NCBI GenBank assembly: GCA_963722415.1
Contig: CAVRNI010000033.1
Span: 62,001 to 126,000, forward strand
Length of the DNA: 64,000 bases
Direction: 5' to 3'
Source of the DNA: JALOLG01 sp963722415
Lineage (GTDB): Bacteria; Actinomycetota; Acidimicrobiia; Acidimicrobiales; Ilumatobacteraceae
The notes under the pieces are model-generated. The model ran no database searches, was not told the DNA's origin, and saw only the letters and a program-made list of their open reading frames with translations. Below are positions 27,140 through 38,627 of this stretch, one piece after another. Positions within the stretch are counted from its first letter, which is position 1. Every line of letters starts with the position of its first letter. Position numbers and translations under genes: made by a program.

Positions 27140-28254
27140 GCGGCACGCTCGTCCCGACCCTTCCCCGCTCCGCCTACGTCGACGAGGGGGCCTGGCAGGC
27201 CGAACGCGAGCGCATCTTCGCTCGACAGTGGGTGCCCGTCGGCCGGGAATCCGACGTCGCCGCGACCGGCGACTTCCTGCGCGCCGACGTCGTCGGTGAG
27301 TCGGTGCTCGTGGTCCGGGGTGAGGACGGCGAGCTCGGCGCGTTCTACAACGTGTGCCGCCACCGCGGGGCGGAGCTCGTCGACACGTGCGCAGGCGCGG
27401 CGAGCGGCTCGTTCGGCGCACTCATCCGCTGCCCGTACCACTCGTGGACCTACGGGCTCGACGGCGCGTTGCGCCGCGCCCCGTTCATGGAGATCCCGTC
27501 CACCGACAATGAGGTGCCGATCGCCCTCCACCCCGTGGGTGTCGACACATGGGGCGGGTTCGTGTTCGTCCACCTCACGCCGTCCGAGGCAGGCCCGCTG
27601 GTCGACCAGCTCGGCGCGATGGTCGACCGCGTCCGCCGCTATCCGCTCGCCGAGCTCCGGTCCGGCGCGACGTTCACGTACGACGTGGCGTGCAACTGGA
27701 AGGTCATCGCCGAGAACTACAACGAGTGCTACCACTGCGGCCCCGTGCACCCCGAGCTGTGCGACCTCGTTCCCGCGTTCCGACGCGGCGGCGCCGAGCT
27801 CGGATGGGCCGACGGCATCCCGCTCCGTGACGGCGCGTGGACGTTCACGTCGACGGGGACGTCGCCGCGGGCGCCGTTCGCCGGCCTCGACGCTGCCGAG
27901 CGCGAACGCCACAAGGGCGAGTTGGTCTACCCCAATCTGCTGTTGAGCCTGTCCGCCGAGCACGTCGCGGCGTACTCCCTGCAGCCGCGCGGCCCGGCGA
28001 ACACGCGCGTGGTGTGCGACCTGCTGTTCCACCCCGACGAGATCGCCCGGCCGACGTTCGATCCGTCCGACGCCGGCGACCTGTGGGATCTCGTCAATCG
28101 CCAGGACTGGTCGATCTGCGAGAGCGTGCAGCGCGGCATGTCGTCGCGCGCCTGGACCGGTGGCACGTATGCGCCGATGGAGGACGAGTCGGCCGACATC
28201 TCGCGGTGGTACGTCGCGGCGATGGCCGCCGGATCCGGGATCGGATGCCGCTGA
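27136..28254 (+). CDS. Rieske-type aromatic-ring/betaine oxygenase, alpha subunit
   Basis: 372 residues. The Rieske [2Fe-2S] ligands are Cys74 and His76 (CRHRG) and Cys99 and His102 (CPYHSW). The mononuclear iron site lies in the C-terminal domain: ENYNECYHCGPVHPEL supplies the two His and the bridging acidic residue. The segment NYNECYHCGPVHP resembles choline/carnitine/glycine-betaine monooxygenases more than ring-hydroxylating dioxygenases. The next gene is a sarcosine-oxidase-like flavoenzyme, which supports demethylation of a quaternary or tertiary amine. The matching reductase is not in the window. Confidence 0.85.
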   Translation: MSGTLVPTLPRSAYVDEGAWQAERERIFARQWVPVGRESDVAATGDFLRADVVGESVLVVRGEDGELGAFYNVCRHRGAELVDTCAGAASGSFGALIRCPYHSWTYGLDGALRRAPFMEIPSTDNEVPIALHPVGVDTWGGFVFVHLTPSEAGPLVDQLGAMVDRVRRYPLAELRSGATFTYDVACNWKVIAENYNECYHCGPVHPELCDLVPAFRRGGAELGWADGIPLRDGAWTFTSTGTSPRAPFAGLDAAERERHKGELVYPNLLLSLSAEHVAAYSLQPRGPANTRVVCDLLFHPDEIARPTFDPSDAGDLWDLVNRQDWSICESVQRGMSSRAWTGGTYAPMEDESADISRWYVAAMAAGSGIGCR

Positions 28255-28298
28255 TCCGCGTGCCGCGTCCGACGGTGGTGTTCGTGACGGGCTCGACG

Positions 28299-29477
28299 AT
28301 GGCTGACCGCGCTCGTCACGCGGTCGGGGTGATCGGGCTCGGTGGCCTCGGCTCCTCGGCGGCCTACTGGCTCGCACGCCGCGGTGTCGACGTCGTCGGG
28401 TTCGAGCAGTTCGAGCTCGGACACGTCCGCGGCGCCTCGCACGACCACTCGCGCATCATCCGCCGCTCGTACCACACCCCCGGGTACGTCGAGCTGAGCG
28501 CAGGTGCGTACGACGCCTGGTCGGTGGTCGAGCGCGAGAGCGGTGAGTCGATCATCACCCGGACCGGCGGCATCGACCTCTTCCCGGAGGGAGGCACGAT
28601 CGACCCGTCGTCGTACACGTCGAGCCTCGACGCGGCCGGCGCGCCGTACGAATGGATCGACGGCATCGAGGTGCGCCGTCGGTGGCCGGCGTTCGCGGCC
28701 GGCGATCTCATCGACGAGTCCGTGCAGGCGATCTACTCACCGGACACCGGCATCGTGCCGGCCGGTCGGGGCACCGCCATCCTCCAGCGACTGGCACAAG
28801 AACGAGGTGCCGACCTACGCCCGAACACAGCCGGTGAGGTCGATCCTGCCGGTCGGTGGCGAGGTCGACGTCGTCACCGACTCCGGCACCGTGCGGTGCG
28901 GCAGCGTGATCGTCACCGCCGACGCCTGGACCAACGGCCTCCTCGCACCGCTCGGCCATGCGCTCCCGCTCGTGGTGCTCCGCGAGCAGGTCTCGTACTT
29001 CCCGACCGCCGATCTGGCGTCGTTCGCGCCTGATCGGTTCCCCGTGTGGATCTGGATGGACGATCCGTGCTTCTACGGCTTCCCCGTGTACGGCGACACG
29101 ACCGCCGTCAAGGCCGCCGAGGACTGCGGAGGACCCGAGGTCGACGCCGACACGCGCACGTTCGATCCCGATTCCGACATGGAAGCGCGCCTTGGCGAGT
29201 TCATGCGCGGCCTCGTCGGCGACCGGTTGCACCGACCGCGCTCGACGACCTGCCTCTACACGATGACCTCCGATCGCGATTTCGTCGTCGACCGCCTCCC
29301 CGACATCCCGCAGGTGTTCGTCGGACTGGGCGCCGCCCACGGCTTCAAGTTCGCCGCCTGGTTCGGTCGCACGCTCGCCGGGCTGGCATGCGGCGAGCCG
29401 AGCGGCCCCGAGCTGGCACCGTTCGCGTTCACCCGACCGTCGTTGCACGTGCCGATCTCACGCGAAGCGTGGCTGGT

Positions 29478-29481
<4 letters not shown>
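28299..29481 (+). CDS. Monomeric sarcosine oxidase / N-methyl amino acid oxidase-like FAD enzyme, one frame break
   Basis: About 393 residues after repair. FAD-binding motif GVIGLGGLGSSAAYWLARRG, then FEQFELGHVRGASHDHSRIIRRSY, the block typical of SoxA/MTOX where FAD is covalently attached later in the chain. The frame changes near 28830 (AAC ACA, extra G, CCG GTG), then continues through YTMTSDRDFVVDRLP and GAAHGFKFAAWFGR. Oxidises N-methyl amino acids such as sarcosine, releasing formaldehyde and peroxide. An in-frame upstream ATG at 28245 overlapping the Rieske stop is an alternative start. The E1 gene overlaps its stop. Confidence 0.82.
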
Positions 29482-31777
<2,296 letters not shown>

Positions 31778-31782
31778 CCCCG

Positions 31783-31834
31783 CCGATCTGTCTGCTTCAG
31801 ATGACGCCACGGGCAGTCTGAAGCAGACAGGTCG
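31783..31834. repeat. CTGTCTGC-family palindrome, copy C
   Basis: CGATCTGTCTGCTTCAGAT (31784-31802) pairs with GTCTGAAGCAGACAGGTCG (31816-31834). Starts about 6 nt after the E1 stop and ends 10 nt before the -10 of the next gene. Confidence 0.75.
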
Positions 31835-31843
31835 AAGTTTGGT

Positions 31844-31849
31844 CATACT
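31844..31849 (+). promoter_or_regulatory. Leaderless -10 CATACT of the SIMPL gene
   Basis: CATACT lies 7 nt before the ATG at 31857. Sits just after a palindrome, i.e. a clean terminator-promoter junction. Confidence 0.55.
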
Positions 31850-31856
31850 TCCGGGC

Positions 31857-32459
31857 ATGAAGCGAACGATCACGGTTGTCGGTACCGGCTCGGTGACGGC
31901 GGCGCCCGACATCGCGACCGTGAACGTCGGCGTGCAGGTGCAAGCCGCGAACGCACAGGACGCGTTGCGTCGTGCCAACGAGCTCGCGACCGCGGTGCTC
32001 GATGCCGTCCGGGCGGTCGGCGTGACCGACTCCGATCTGCGCACGAACGGGCCGCACCTGTGGCCGAACGACCGCGGCTACCAGTGCGGCAACGACATCA
32101 CCGTGGTGGTGCGCGATGTGTCGACCACCGGCTCGGTCATCGACGTCGCGGCCGGCGCCGGGGGTGCGGGGTTCACGATGAGCGGTGTGTCGTTCGGTGT
32201 CGCCGAGCCGATCGCGCTGCAGACCCTGGCGAGGCAGGCGGCGATGGCGAACGCTCACGTTGTCGCGACCGAGTTGGCGTCGGCCGCCGGCGCGACGGTC
32301 GGCGAAGTGCTGACCATCGTCGAAGGCGCTGCCAGTGGGGCGCCACGGCCGATGATGGCCGAGATGCGCGCGGCCAGGGTGTCGACGCCGGTCGCGGCGG
32401 GTGAACAGACGGTCACGGTCGACGTCTCGGTCACCTACCGGCTCGTCGACGCGTCATAG
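31857..32459 (+). CDS. SIMPL-domain (DUF541) protein
   Basis: 200 residues. N-terminal ITVVGTGSVTAAPDIATVNVGVQ is the SIMPL family opening, followed by an alpha/beta body and a C-terminal VTVDVSVTYRLVD strand. Most homologues are secreted or periplasmic oligomers, but no signal peptide is seen here, so this one is probably cytoplasmic. Function of the family is poorly known. The next gene begins directly at its stop. Confidence 0.8.
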   Translation: MKRTITVVGTGSVTAAPDIATVNVGVQVQAANAQDALRRANELATAVLDAVRAVGVTDSDLRTNGPHLWPNDRGYQCGNDITVVVRDVSTTGSVIDVAAGAGGAGFTMSGVSFGVAEPIALQTLARQAAMANAHVVATELASAAGATVGEVLTIVEGAASGAPRPMMAEMRAARVSTPVAAGEQTVTVDVSVTYRLVDAS

Positions 32460-33857
32460 GTGGGGCGCGACGTGGTTCCATCCACAGGCCCACCGATCGA
32501 GCGCGAGGACGACCGCGATGTCGCGCCGAGGCTCGAAGCCGATGCCGCGGCGGACACGGCGACGACGTCGACGTTCGGTCGCCGGCTCGGGATCGTCGCC
32601 GCGGTCGGGTTCGTCTGGCGCCTCGCCCTCCTCGTCGTCGACAAGTGGGACCAGGAACTGTTGTTCAACGACTCGATCTACTACTCGGAGTGGGCGAAGC
32701 AGCTGACCGAGGGTCGCTTCTTCCGCGAGGTCTTCAACGACCTGCCCACCGCGGAGCACGGACCGTTGACATCGGTCCTGATGGTTCCGTTCAGTTGGAT
32801 GGACGACCCTGTCGCGTACCAGCGGTTGGTGACGGTGATCTGCGGAACGGCCACGATCGTCGTGATCGGGCTGTTGGGCCGGGCGGTTCGAGGTGACCGC
32901 GTCGGCATCGTCGCCGCGGTCATCGCCGCGGTGTACGCCAACTTGTGGATCAACGACGGTCTGGTGATGTCGGAGAGCGTGAGCGTGCTCGCCGTGAGCG
33001 CCGTGCTGCTGAGCGCTCATCGCGTGGTCGTCGTCGGCCGCACTGATGCGCGATCACTCGTCGTCCTCGGTGTGTTGTGCGGCCTCGCGGCACTCGCACG
33101 CAGCGAGCTGGTCCTGTTCGTCCCAATGCTCGCGTTGACGGTGATCGTGCTCCGCCCGCCTGGTGATGCCGCGCCGGGGATGGGTCAACGTTTGGCGGGC
33201 GCTGGCATCCTCGTCGCCACGGCCGTCGCCGTCCTGCTGCCCTGGGTCGTCCCCAACCTCGTCCGCTTCGAGCGGCCGGCGCTGCTGTCGACCAACGACG
33301 GCACGACTCTGCTCGGCTCCTACTGCGATGCCTCGTTCTTCGGACCGAACAAGGGCGGATGGACGCTCGAGTGCGTGTTCGAGCATCCGACGTACGACAT
33401 CGACGTCGACGCGACGGTGCGCGGCCCCCACCAGCGCGACGCGGCGTTCGACTACGCGAGGGATCATCTCGGTGACGTCCCGAAGGTCGTCGCCGCGCGC
33501 ATCTTGCGCACGGTCGACCTGTACGGCATCGACACGCTCCTGGAGTCCGACGTCGGGGACGAGCGCCCGCGCTGGGCGGCCTGGACCGGCATCGTGAGCT
33601 GGTGGATCCTCGCCCCGCTGGCGATCGCCGGCTGGTTCCTGCTCCCCGGACGATCGAGGTGGCTGTTCGCGATGCCGGCCATCACGGTGTTTGCCGTCGC
33701 CGCAGTGTTCTACGGCGGCCATCGGATCCGCTCGACGCTCGAGCCTTCCGTCGTTCTGTGTGCGGCCGTCGCCTTGGTCGCGGCCTGGGAATCGGCGAGA
33801 CGCACGGGCCGCAGCAGACGTCCGACGCTGGATGCACCACAACAGCCGGCGCAGTAG
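32460..33857 (+). CDS. Multi-pass membrane glycosyltransferase (family 39/ArnT-like)
   Basis: 465 residues from a GTG that follows the SIMPL stop directly. About ten membrane helices. After the first helix, the loop FNDSIYYSEWAKQLTEGRFF contains the acidic motif near DSIYYSEWA that in GT-C enzymes binds the lipid-linked sugar. TAEHGPLTSVLMVPFSW and the middle helices match the PMT_2 domain. Transfers a sugar from a polyprenyl phosphate onto a lipid or protein on the outer face; the acceptor is unknown. No frame break. Confidence 0.75.
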   Translation: MGRDVVPSTGPPIEREDDRDVAPRLEADAAADTATTSTFGRRLGIVAAVGFVWRLALLVVDKWDQELLFNDSIYYSEWAKQLTEGRFFREVFNDLPTAEHGPLTSVLMVPFSWMDDPVAYQRLVTVICGTATIVVIGLLGRAVRGDRVGIVAAVIAAVYANLWINDGLVMSESVSVLAVSAVLLSAHRVVVVGRTDARSLVVLGVLCGLAALARSELVLFVPMLALTVIVLRPPGDAAPGMGQRLAGAGILVATAVAVLLPWVVPNLVRFERPALLSTNDGTTLLGSYCDASFFGPNKGGWTLECVFEHPTYDIDVDATVRGPHQRDAAFDYARDHLGDVPKVVAARILRTVDLYGIDTLLESDVGDERPRWAAWTGIVSWWILAPLAIAGWFLLPGRSRWLFAMPAITVFAVAAVFYGGHRIRSTLEPSVVLCAAVALVAAWESARRTGRSRRPTLDAPQQPAQ

Positions 33858-33860
33858 CGT
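33855..33860 (+). promoter_or_regulatory. Leaderless -10 TAGCGT of pccB
   Basis: TAGCGT, overlapping the stop of the glycosyltransferase, ends 7 nt before GTG 33868; this decides the start in favour of that GTG over the ATG at 33880. Confidence 0.55.
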
Positions 33861-33867
33861 CGCGTCA

Positions 33868-35421
33868 GTGACCTCATCGATGGACGACAAGCTCGCCGAT
33901 CTCCGGGCGCGTCGCGAGGCAGCACTCACCGCCGGGTCGCCACGATCGATCGAACGCCAGCACGCGAAGGGCAAGATGCTCGCCCGCGAGCGGATCGACT
34001 ATCTGCTCGACCCCGGCAGCTTCCACGAGCTCGACCAGCTGGCGCGGCACCGAGCGCACGCCTCAGGGCTCGAGGACAGGCCGTACACCGACGGCGTCAT
34101 CACCGGATGGGGCACGGTCGCCGGGCGCAAGGTGTTCCTCTTCTCGCAGGACTTCACGGTGTTCGGTGGCGCGCTCGGCGAGGTCTTCGCCGAGAAGATC
34201 CACAAGATGATGGACCTCGCGCTGAAGGTCGGCGCGCCCGTCGTCGGTCTCAACGACGGCGCCGGCGCCCGCATCCAGGAGGGCGTCGTCAGCCTGGCGA
34301 GCTACGGCGGCATCTTCCACCGCAACGTGAAGTCGTCGGGTGTGGTGCCACAGATCTCGGTGATCCTCGGGCCGTGCGCCGGTGGAGCGGTGTACTCGCC
34401 GGCGATGACCGACTTCATCTTCATGGTGCGCGAGTCGTCGCACATGTTCATCACCGGACCCGACGTCGTGAAGACGGTGACGGGGGAGGACGTGACGCTC
34501 GAAGAGCTCGGCGGAGCGATGAGCCACGCGTCGAAGTCCGGGGTCGCGACGTTCGTCGCCGCCGACGAGAAGGCGTGCCTCGACGACGTCCGCTACCTGC
34601 TGTCGTTCCTGCCGTCGAACAACATGGAGGAGCCGCCGGTCGACGACACCGGCGACGATCCCGAGCGGCTGTGCCCGGAGCTGCGCGACCTGCTCCCGGC
34701 GAGCCCCAACCTGCCGTACGACATGCACAAGGTGATCAACGCCGTGGTCGACGACGGCGAGTTCTTCGAGTACTTCCCGCACTGGGCGAAGTCGATCCTG
34801 TGTGGCTTCGCCCGCGTCGACGGCCACACGGTCGGCGTCGTCGCCAACCAGCCGATGGTGCTCGCCGGTGTGCTCGACATCGAGTCGTCGGAGAAGGCGG
34901 CCCGGTTCGTCCGCACGTGCGACGCGTTCAACATCCCGCTCATCACGTTCGTCGACGTGCCTGGCTTCCTCCCCGGCGTCGACCAGGAGTACGGCGGGAT
35001 CATCCGCCACGGCGCCAAGCTCCTGTACGCCTACTGCGAGTCGACCGTGCCGCGCATCCAGATCATCACCCGCAAGGCGTACGGCGGGGCGTACGTCGTG
35101 ATGAACTCGAAGTCGATCGGCGCCGACCTCGCGTTCGCCTGGCCGTCAGCCGAGCTGGCAGTGATGGGCCCCCAGGGCGCGGTCGAGATCGTGTACCGCC
35201 GCGAGCTCCAACAGGCCGCCGATCCCGGTGCGCGACGGGCCGAGCTCGTCGCCGAGTACAGCGAGAAGTACGCCAATCCCTACGCCGCCGCCGAGCGCGG
35301 CTACATCGACGATGTGATCGATCCGGCCGACACCCGTCTCAAGATCGCCGCCGGCCTGGCCATGCTGCGCTCGAAGCGCGAGGAGTTGCCCCGCCGCAAG
35401 CACGGCAACGTCCCGCTCTGA
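33868..35421 (+). CDS. pccB: Acyl-CoA (propionyl-CoA) carboxylase beta subunit
   Basis: 517 residues from the GTG at 33868 (or 513 from ATG 33880). Carboxyltransferase subunit that moves CO2 from biotin to propionyl-CoA or acetyl-CoA. Crotonase-type halves are clear: the N half with GLNDGAGARIQEGVVSLASYGGIF and the oxyanion block GPCAGGAVYSPAMTDF, and the C half with FVDVPGFLPGVDQEYGGIIRHGAKLL and RKAYGGAYVVM. The Asp in the VLAGVLDIESSEKAARF segment fits propionyl-CoA specificity. The biotin subunit is not in the window; a candidate epsilon subunit lies 530 bp downstream. Supports methylmalonyl-CoA formation, which connects with ccr. Confidence 0.92.
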   Translation: MTSSMDDKLADLRARREAALTAGSPRSIERQHAKGKMLARERIDYLLDPGSFHELDQLARHRAHASGLEDRPYTDGVITGWGTVAGRKVFLFSQDFTVFGGALGEVFAEKIHKMMDLALKVGAPVVGLNDGAGARIQEGVVSLASYGGIFHRNVKSSGVVPQISVILGPCAGGAVYSPAMTDFIFMVRESSHMFITGPDVVKTVTGEDVTLEELGGAMSHASKSGVATFVAADEKACLDDVRYLLSFLPSNNMEEPPVDDTGDDPERLCPELRDLLPASPNLPYDMHKVINAVVDDGEFFEYFPHWAKSILCGFARVDGHTVGVVANQPMVLAGVLDIESSEKAARFVRTCDAFNIPLITFVDVPGFLPGVDQEYGGIIRHGAKLLYAYCESTVPRIQIITRKAYGGAYVVMNSKSIGADLAFAWPSAELAVMGPQGAVEIVYRRELQQAADPGARRAELVAEYSEKYANPYAAAERGYIDDVIDPADTRLKIAAGLAMLRSKREELPRRKHGNVPL

Positions 35422-35440
35422 CGAGCGCGCCCGGTCGAGG

Positions 35441-35782
35441 TCAGCGGGGGATGCCGTTTTCCAGCAGGATCAGCTCGTAGCGGTACTGCGCGGCCAGGCA
35501 CTCCGGGTGAGGGTGTGCGACCCGGCTGCCGTCGGGTCCGGTGCAGCGGCGCCACTCGCGCCATCCCTCACACGCGGCGAGGAGGGCCGTCCGGGCACGT
35601 TCCCTGATCGCCGCCGTCGGCTCGTCGACATCCTCGACCACCACGGCATCGTCGACGTCGACGTTCGATTCGTGGTGGGCGTCACGATTGGTCGCGTCGC
35701 GGCGGTCACATGGGGCCGAGTCGGGAGCCACTACATCGGAGATGTCCGCTGATCGCCGACGATTACGGGCGCGGCCGGACAT
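35441..35782 (-). CDS. Small acidic hypothetical protein
   Basis: 113 residues from the ATG at 35782, with GGAGGA 8 nt upstream. The first third is Arg/Asp-rich and low complexity, the middle is very acidic (VDVDDAVVVEDVDEP), and the C-terminal 55 residues look folded (REWRRCTGPDG, HPECLAAQYRYELILLENG). No family recognised. Convergent with pccB and divergent from the accE-like gene. Coding status rests on the RBS and the regular C-terminal part. Confidence 0.4.
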   Translation of the reverse strand: MSGRARNRRRSADISDVVAPDSAPCDRRDATNRDAHHESNVDVDDAVVVEDVDEPTAAIRERARTALLAACEGWREWRRCTGPDGSRVAHPHPECLAAQYRYELILLENGIPR

Positions 35783-35822
35783 CGGCCGAGTCCTCCGGCC
35801 AAATCCCGTCGCTATGCGGCTC

Positions 35823-35851
35823 CCCACATCCATACCCATACGCATACCCAT
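35823..35851. repeat. Hexamer tandem repeat upstream of the small acidic gene
   Basis: Read on the minus strand: TATGGG TATGCG TATGGG TATGGA TGTGG, five 6-bp units. It lies in the upstream region of the 35441-35782 gene and offers several -10-like TATGNG hexamers. Confidence 0.6.
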
Positions 35852-35936
35852 ATTGACGCCCGCGGTTACCGAAACGTTCCCGAATTCTTTGGGAAGACCG
35901 TCACGACGCGACTGTCGGGCCGTCGCCGGCACCCCG

Positions 35937-35942
35937 TAGCCT
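35937..35942 (+). promoter_or_regulatory. Leaderless -10 TAGCCT of the accE-like gene
   Basis: TAGCCT ends 7 nt before GTG 35950. Confidence 0.55.
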
Positions 35943-35949
35943 GCTCAGC

Positions 35950-36153
35950 GTGCCCGAGGCCCTGTCCGTGCCCGTGATCCGGCCGACACCGACGGCCGAC
36001 GAGGCGGCCGCGATCGTTGCCGCGGTCGACGCACTGTGGCCGCGCCCGGTGCAGGCGGCACCGACGGACCGCGAGCGGCGTACATCCTGGCGATTCAGCG
36101 GGCGATGGTGGTCGGCGCCGACGCCTGTACGTCGCAACCGCCCGTACCTCTGA
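35950..36153 (+). CDS. Small acyl-CoA carboxylase epsilon-like protein
   Basis: 67 residues. The layout resembles actinobacterial AccE: an N-terminal beta piece (VPVIRPTPTADEAAAIVAA), a helix with DALWPRP, then a short basic C-terminus with Trp (SWRFSGRWWSAPTPVRRN). AccE-type peptides stabilise the biotin/carboxyltransferase complex and usually lie just after the beta subunit gene, as here except for a small opposite-strand gene in between. Similarity is by pattern only. A leaderless-type -10 supports the start. Confidence 0.5.
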   Translation: MPEALSVPVIRPTPTADEAAAIVAAVDALWPRPVQAAPTDRERRTSWRFSGRWWSAPTPVRRNRPYL

Positions 36154-36162
36154 CCGAAACGC

Positions 36163-37201
36163 ATGGACGTCACGACCGTCGCCGACGACCTGGTGGTGAT
36201 CCACGACGGTGCGCGTGCGATCCGCTTCGACGGGCTCGAACCGGACACCGAGCACGAGCTCGCGGGCATCACGGTGCGTACGTTGCCGCGGCCGCCCGGC
36301 GAGCTGTTGTGTCGGGTGGCGACCGTGAACGACCTGCACTTCGGCGAGATCGAGGCGGGGCGCATCGACGAGCGCACGGACGGCCCGGTCCAGCGGGTCG
36401 ACGTCGACGAAGACCCGTACCCGGAGACGATGAACCACGGCGCGGTGGCCGAGATCGCGGCGGTGGCACCGGCCGCGGTCATCGTCAAAGGCGACCTGTC
36501 GACGGACGGCACAGATGAGGAGTTCGCCGCCTTCGAGACGTGCTACCGCGACGCGTTCGGCGACCGTCTCCACGTGGTGCGTGGGAACCACGACGCGTAC
36601 CGAGGCCAGTCCCGGTATGTCGGCGACACGTGGATCGACCTGCCGGGCGTGAGCATCGCCTTGCTCGACACGACCGTTCCCGGGAGTGCGACCGGCTCCC
36701 TCGCTCCCGCCGCAGCTGGACTGGCTCGACGAGCGCGGTGCGGCTGCCGATCGGCCCGTCATCGTCATGGGGCACCACCAGCAGTGGATCGACGCCCACG
36801 CCCCGGTCGGCGTACCAGGCGATCCCCGCGCCGAGCACCGCAGCGACGACTACTTCGGCATCCACCCCGACCCCAGCGACGCCCTCGACGACGTCGCGGC
36901 GCGGCGCCGGCGGATCGTCTGCTACACGGCCGGGCACACCCACCGCCACCGCGTGCGGCGGATGACGGTCAGCAGGATCCCGTCGATCGAGATCGGGTGC
37001 GTCAAGGACTTCCCCGGGACGTGGGCCGAATACCGCGTCTACGAGGGCGGCATCACCCAGGTCGTGCATCGGATCTCGTCGCCGGAGGCCCTCGCCTGGA
37101 GCGAGCGCTGTCGCCACCTCTACCAGGATTTCGGCGTCGACTACGAGGCCTACGCCCTCGGCACCCTCTCCGACCGCTGCCTCGACCTCCCGTTCCGCTG
37201 A
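36163..37201 (+). CDS. Calcineurin-like metallophosphoesterase, one frame break
   Basis: About 346 residues after repair. All five metal-binding motifs are readable: NDLHFGE (Asp and His), VKGDLSTDG, RGNHDAYRG, VMGHHQQW and TAGHTHRHRV. The frame shifts near 36708 between TGSL and QLDWLDERG, apparently one extra base in CTCCCGCCGCAG; everything after it is well conserved. Cleaves phosphomonoesters or diesters, substrate unknown. It begins 9 nt after the accE-like gene, so is probably in the same transcript. A CTGTCTGC-family palindrome begins 3 nt after its stop. Confidence 0.8.
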
Positions 37202-37203
37202 AA

Positions 37204-37262
37204 CCCCCGTTCTGTCTGCTTCAGATTGCCCGTGAGTGCATCTGAAGCAGACAGGTCGGGGG
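37204..37262. repeat. CTGTCTGC-family palindrome, copy D
   Basis: The longest and cleanest copy: CCCCCG, a 2-nt internal loop, then CTGTCTGCTTCAGAT pairing with ATCTGAAGCAGACAG and a closing CGGGGG. Immediately after the phosphoesterase stop. Confidence 0.8.
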
Positions 37263-37307
37263 TGGGGTCCGCGGTCGGTGTCACACCCCCCGGTCATCAT
37301 GGGGGTC

Positions 37308-38588
37308 ATGGACAGCTCGTCGGTTGTGCTCTTGATGGTGGCGGTCGGTGCCATCTCGGCCGCGGTCGCGGTCGAGGTCACCCGACGGCGGGCCATGGCT
37401 GCCGACACGCCTGTCGATCCGGCCGAGGCCGTGCAGACGGCGGTCGATGCGGCGCTGGCCGAGATGCGGGCGCACGCCGGCGTGGAGCGCGACGCGTCGG
37501 TGCGGGCCGCGCTCGAACAGGCGGTCATCCTCCAGCGCGAACAGCTCGGGTCCACCGCCGTCCAGGTCCGCGAGCACGCGTCGGCCGAGTTGTCGTCGAA
37601 GAAGGACGTCATCGATGCCCGGCTCGACCAGGTCCACCAGGAGATGCGCTCGGAGCTCGGCCGTCTCGGCACGATGGTGGCGGCGCTGAGCGAGGCCAGC
37701 GCCCAGAAGTTCGGTCAGGTCGACCAGTCCCTGCGCACCCACGCCGAGATCACCGAGCACCTGAGCGAGTCGGCGCGCTCGCTCCGCGAGGCGCTCGTCA
37801 GCCCGACCGCACGCGGCCAGTGGGGCGAGCGGATGGCCGAGGACGTGCTGCGCCTCGCCGGCTTCGTCGAGAACGTCAACTACGTCAAACAGACCCAGGT
37901 CGAAGGCGGCACCGGGCGACCGGACTTCACGTTCCCGCTGCCCAAGGGCCACGAGCTCTACATGGACGTCAAGTTCCCGATGGCGGGCTACCTCCGCTAC
38001 CTCGAAGCGCCCACCGAGGCCGAACGCCAGGCGCACCGCACGGCGTTCCTGCGCGATGTCCGGCTGCGGGTGAAGGAGCTGGCCAAGCGCGACTACGCCC
38101 GTACCAGCGCCCGCGCCACGGTCGACTACGTCCTGTTGTTCCTCCCCAACGAGCAGCTCACCGGGTTCATCCACGAACACGACCCGGCGTTGCTCGACGA
38201 TGCCCTCGGACAGCGCGTCGTGATGTGCTCGCCGCTGACCTTGTTCGCCTTCCTGGGTGTCATCCGCCAGGCCTTCGACAACTTCATGGTCGAGCAGACG
38301 AGCGACCAGATCCTCGGCCTGATCAGCAAGTTCGGCCAGCAATGGCAGAAGTACAACGAGGCGCTCGACAAGGTGAAGAACCGCTTCGACCAGCTCGACC
38401 GGTCGTTCGACGAGCTGGTGGGCACCCGTCGTAGGCAGCTGGAGAAGCCGCTGCAGCAGCTCGACGCCGTCCGCCGCGAACGCAATCTGCCGATCGACGG
38501 CCAGCTGTTCGCCGAGATCGGCGAACCCGACGAACAGGACGACGAGCGCGGCGACGGGCCCGACAACCTGCACGTGCTCGGGGCCTGA
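37308..38588 (+). CDS. rmuC: DNA recombination protein RmuC
   Basis: 426 residues from ATG 37308 (ATG 37299 is 3 codons earlier). N-terminal membrane-type helix (VVLLMVAVGAISAAVAVEV), a long helical coiled-coil region to about residue 180, then the PD-(D/E)XK-like RmuC core: GQWGERMAEDVLRLAGF, RPDFTFPLPKGHELYMDVKFP and DYVLLFLPNEQ. RmuC limits DNA inversions and resolves aberrant structures. Sits ahead of xseAB, another nuclease, with its own downstream promoter. Confidence 0.92.
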   Translation: MDSSSVVLLMVAVGAISAAVAVEVTRRRAMAADTPVDPAEAVQTAVDAALAEMRAHAGVERDASVRAALEQAVILQREQLGSTAVQVREHASAELSSKKDVIDARLDQVHQEMRSELGRLGTMVAALSEASAQKFGQVDQSLRTHAEITEHLSESARSLREALVSPTARGQWGERMAEDVLRLAGFVENVNYVKQTQVEGGTGRPDFTFPLPKGHELYMDVKFPMAGYLRYLEAPTEAERQAHRTAFLRDVRLRVKELAKRDYARTSARATVDYVLLFLPNEQLTGFIHEHDPALLDDALGQRVVMCSPLTLFAFLGVIRQAFDNFMVEQTSDQILGLISKFGQQWQKYNEALDKVKNRFDQLDRSFDELVGTRRRQLEKPLQQLDAVRRERNLPIDGQLFAEIGEPDEQDDERGDGPDNLHVLGA

Positions 38589-38615
38589 GAGCGACGCGTC
38601 GTCACACCCACCGGG

Positions 38616-38621
38616 CAGAAT
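38616..38621 (+). promoter_or_regulatory. -10 hexamer CAGAAT of xseA
   Basis: CAGAAT ends 6 nt before the ATG at 38628; weaker match than others. Confidence 0.4.
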
Positions 38622-38627
38622 CGTCGC

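Noticed and set aside
35823..35851. Hexamer tandem repeat as a phase-variable promoter switch
   Set aside because: Only five imperfect units; no evidence of copy-number change or of an established promoter.
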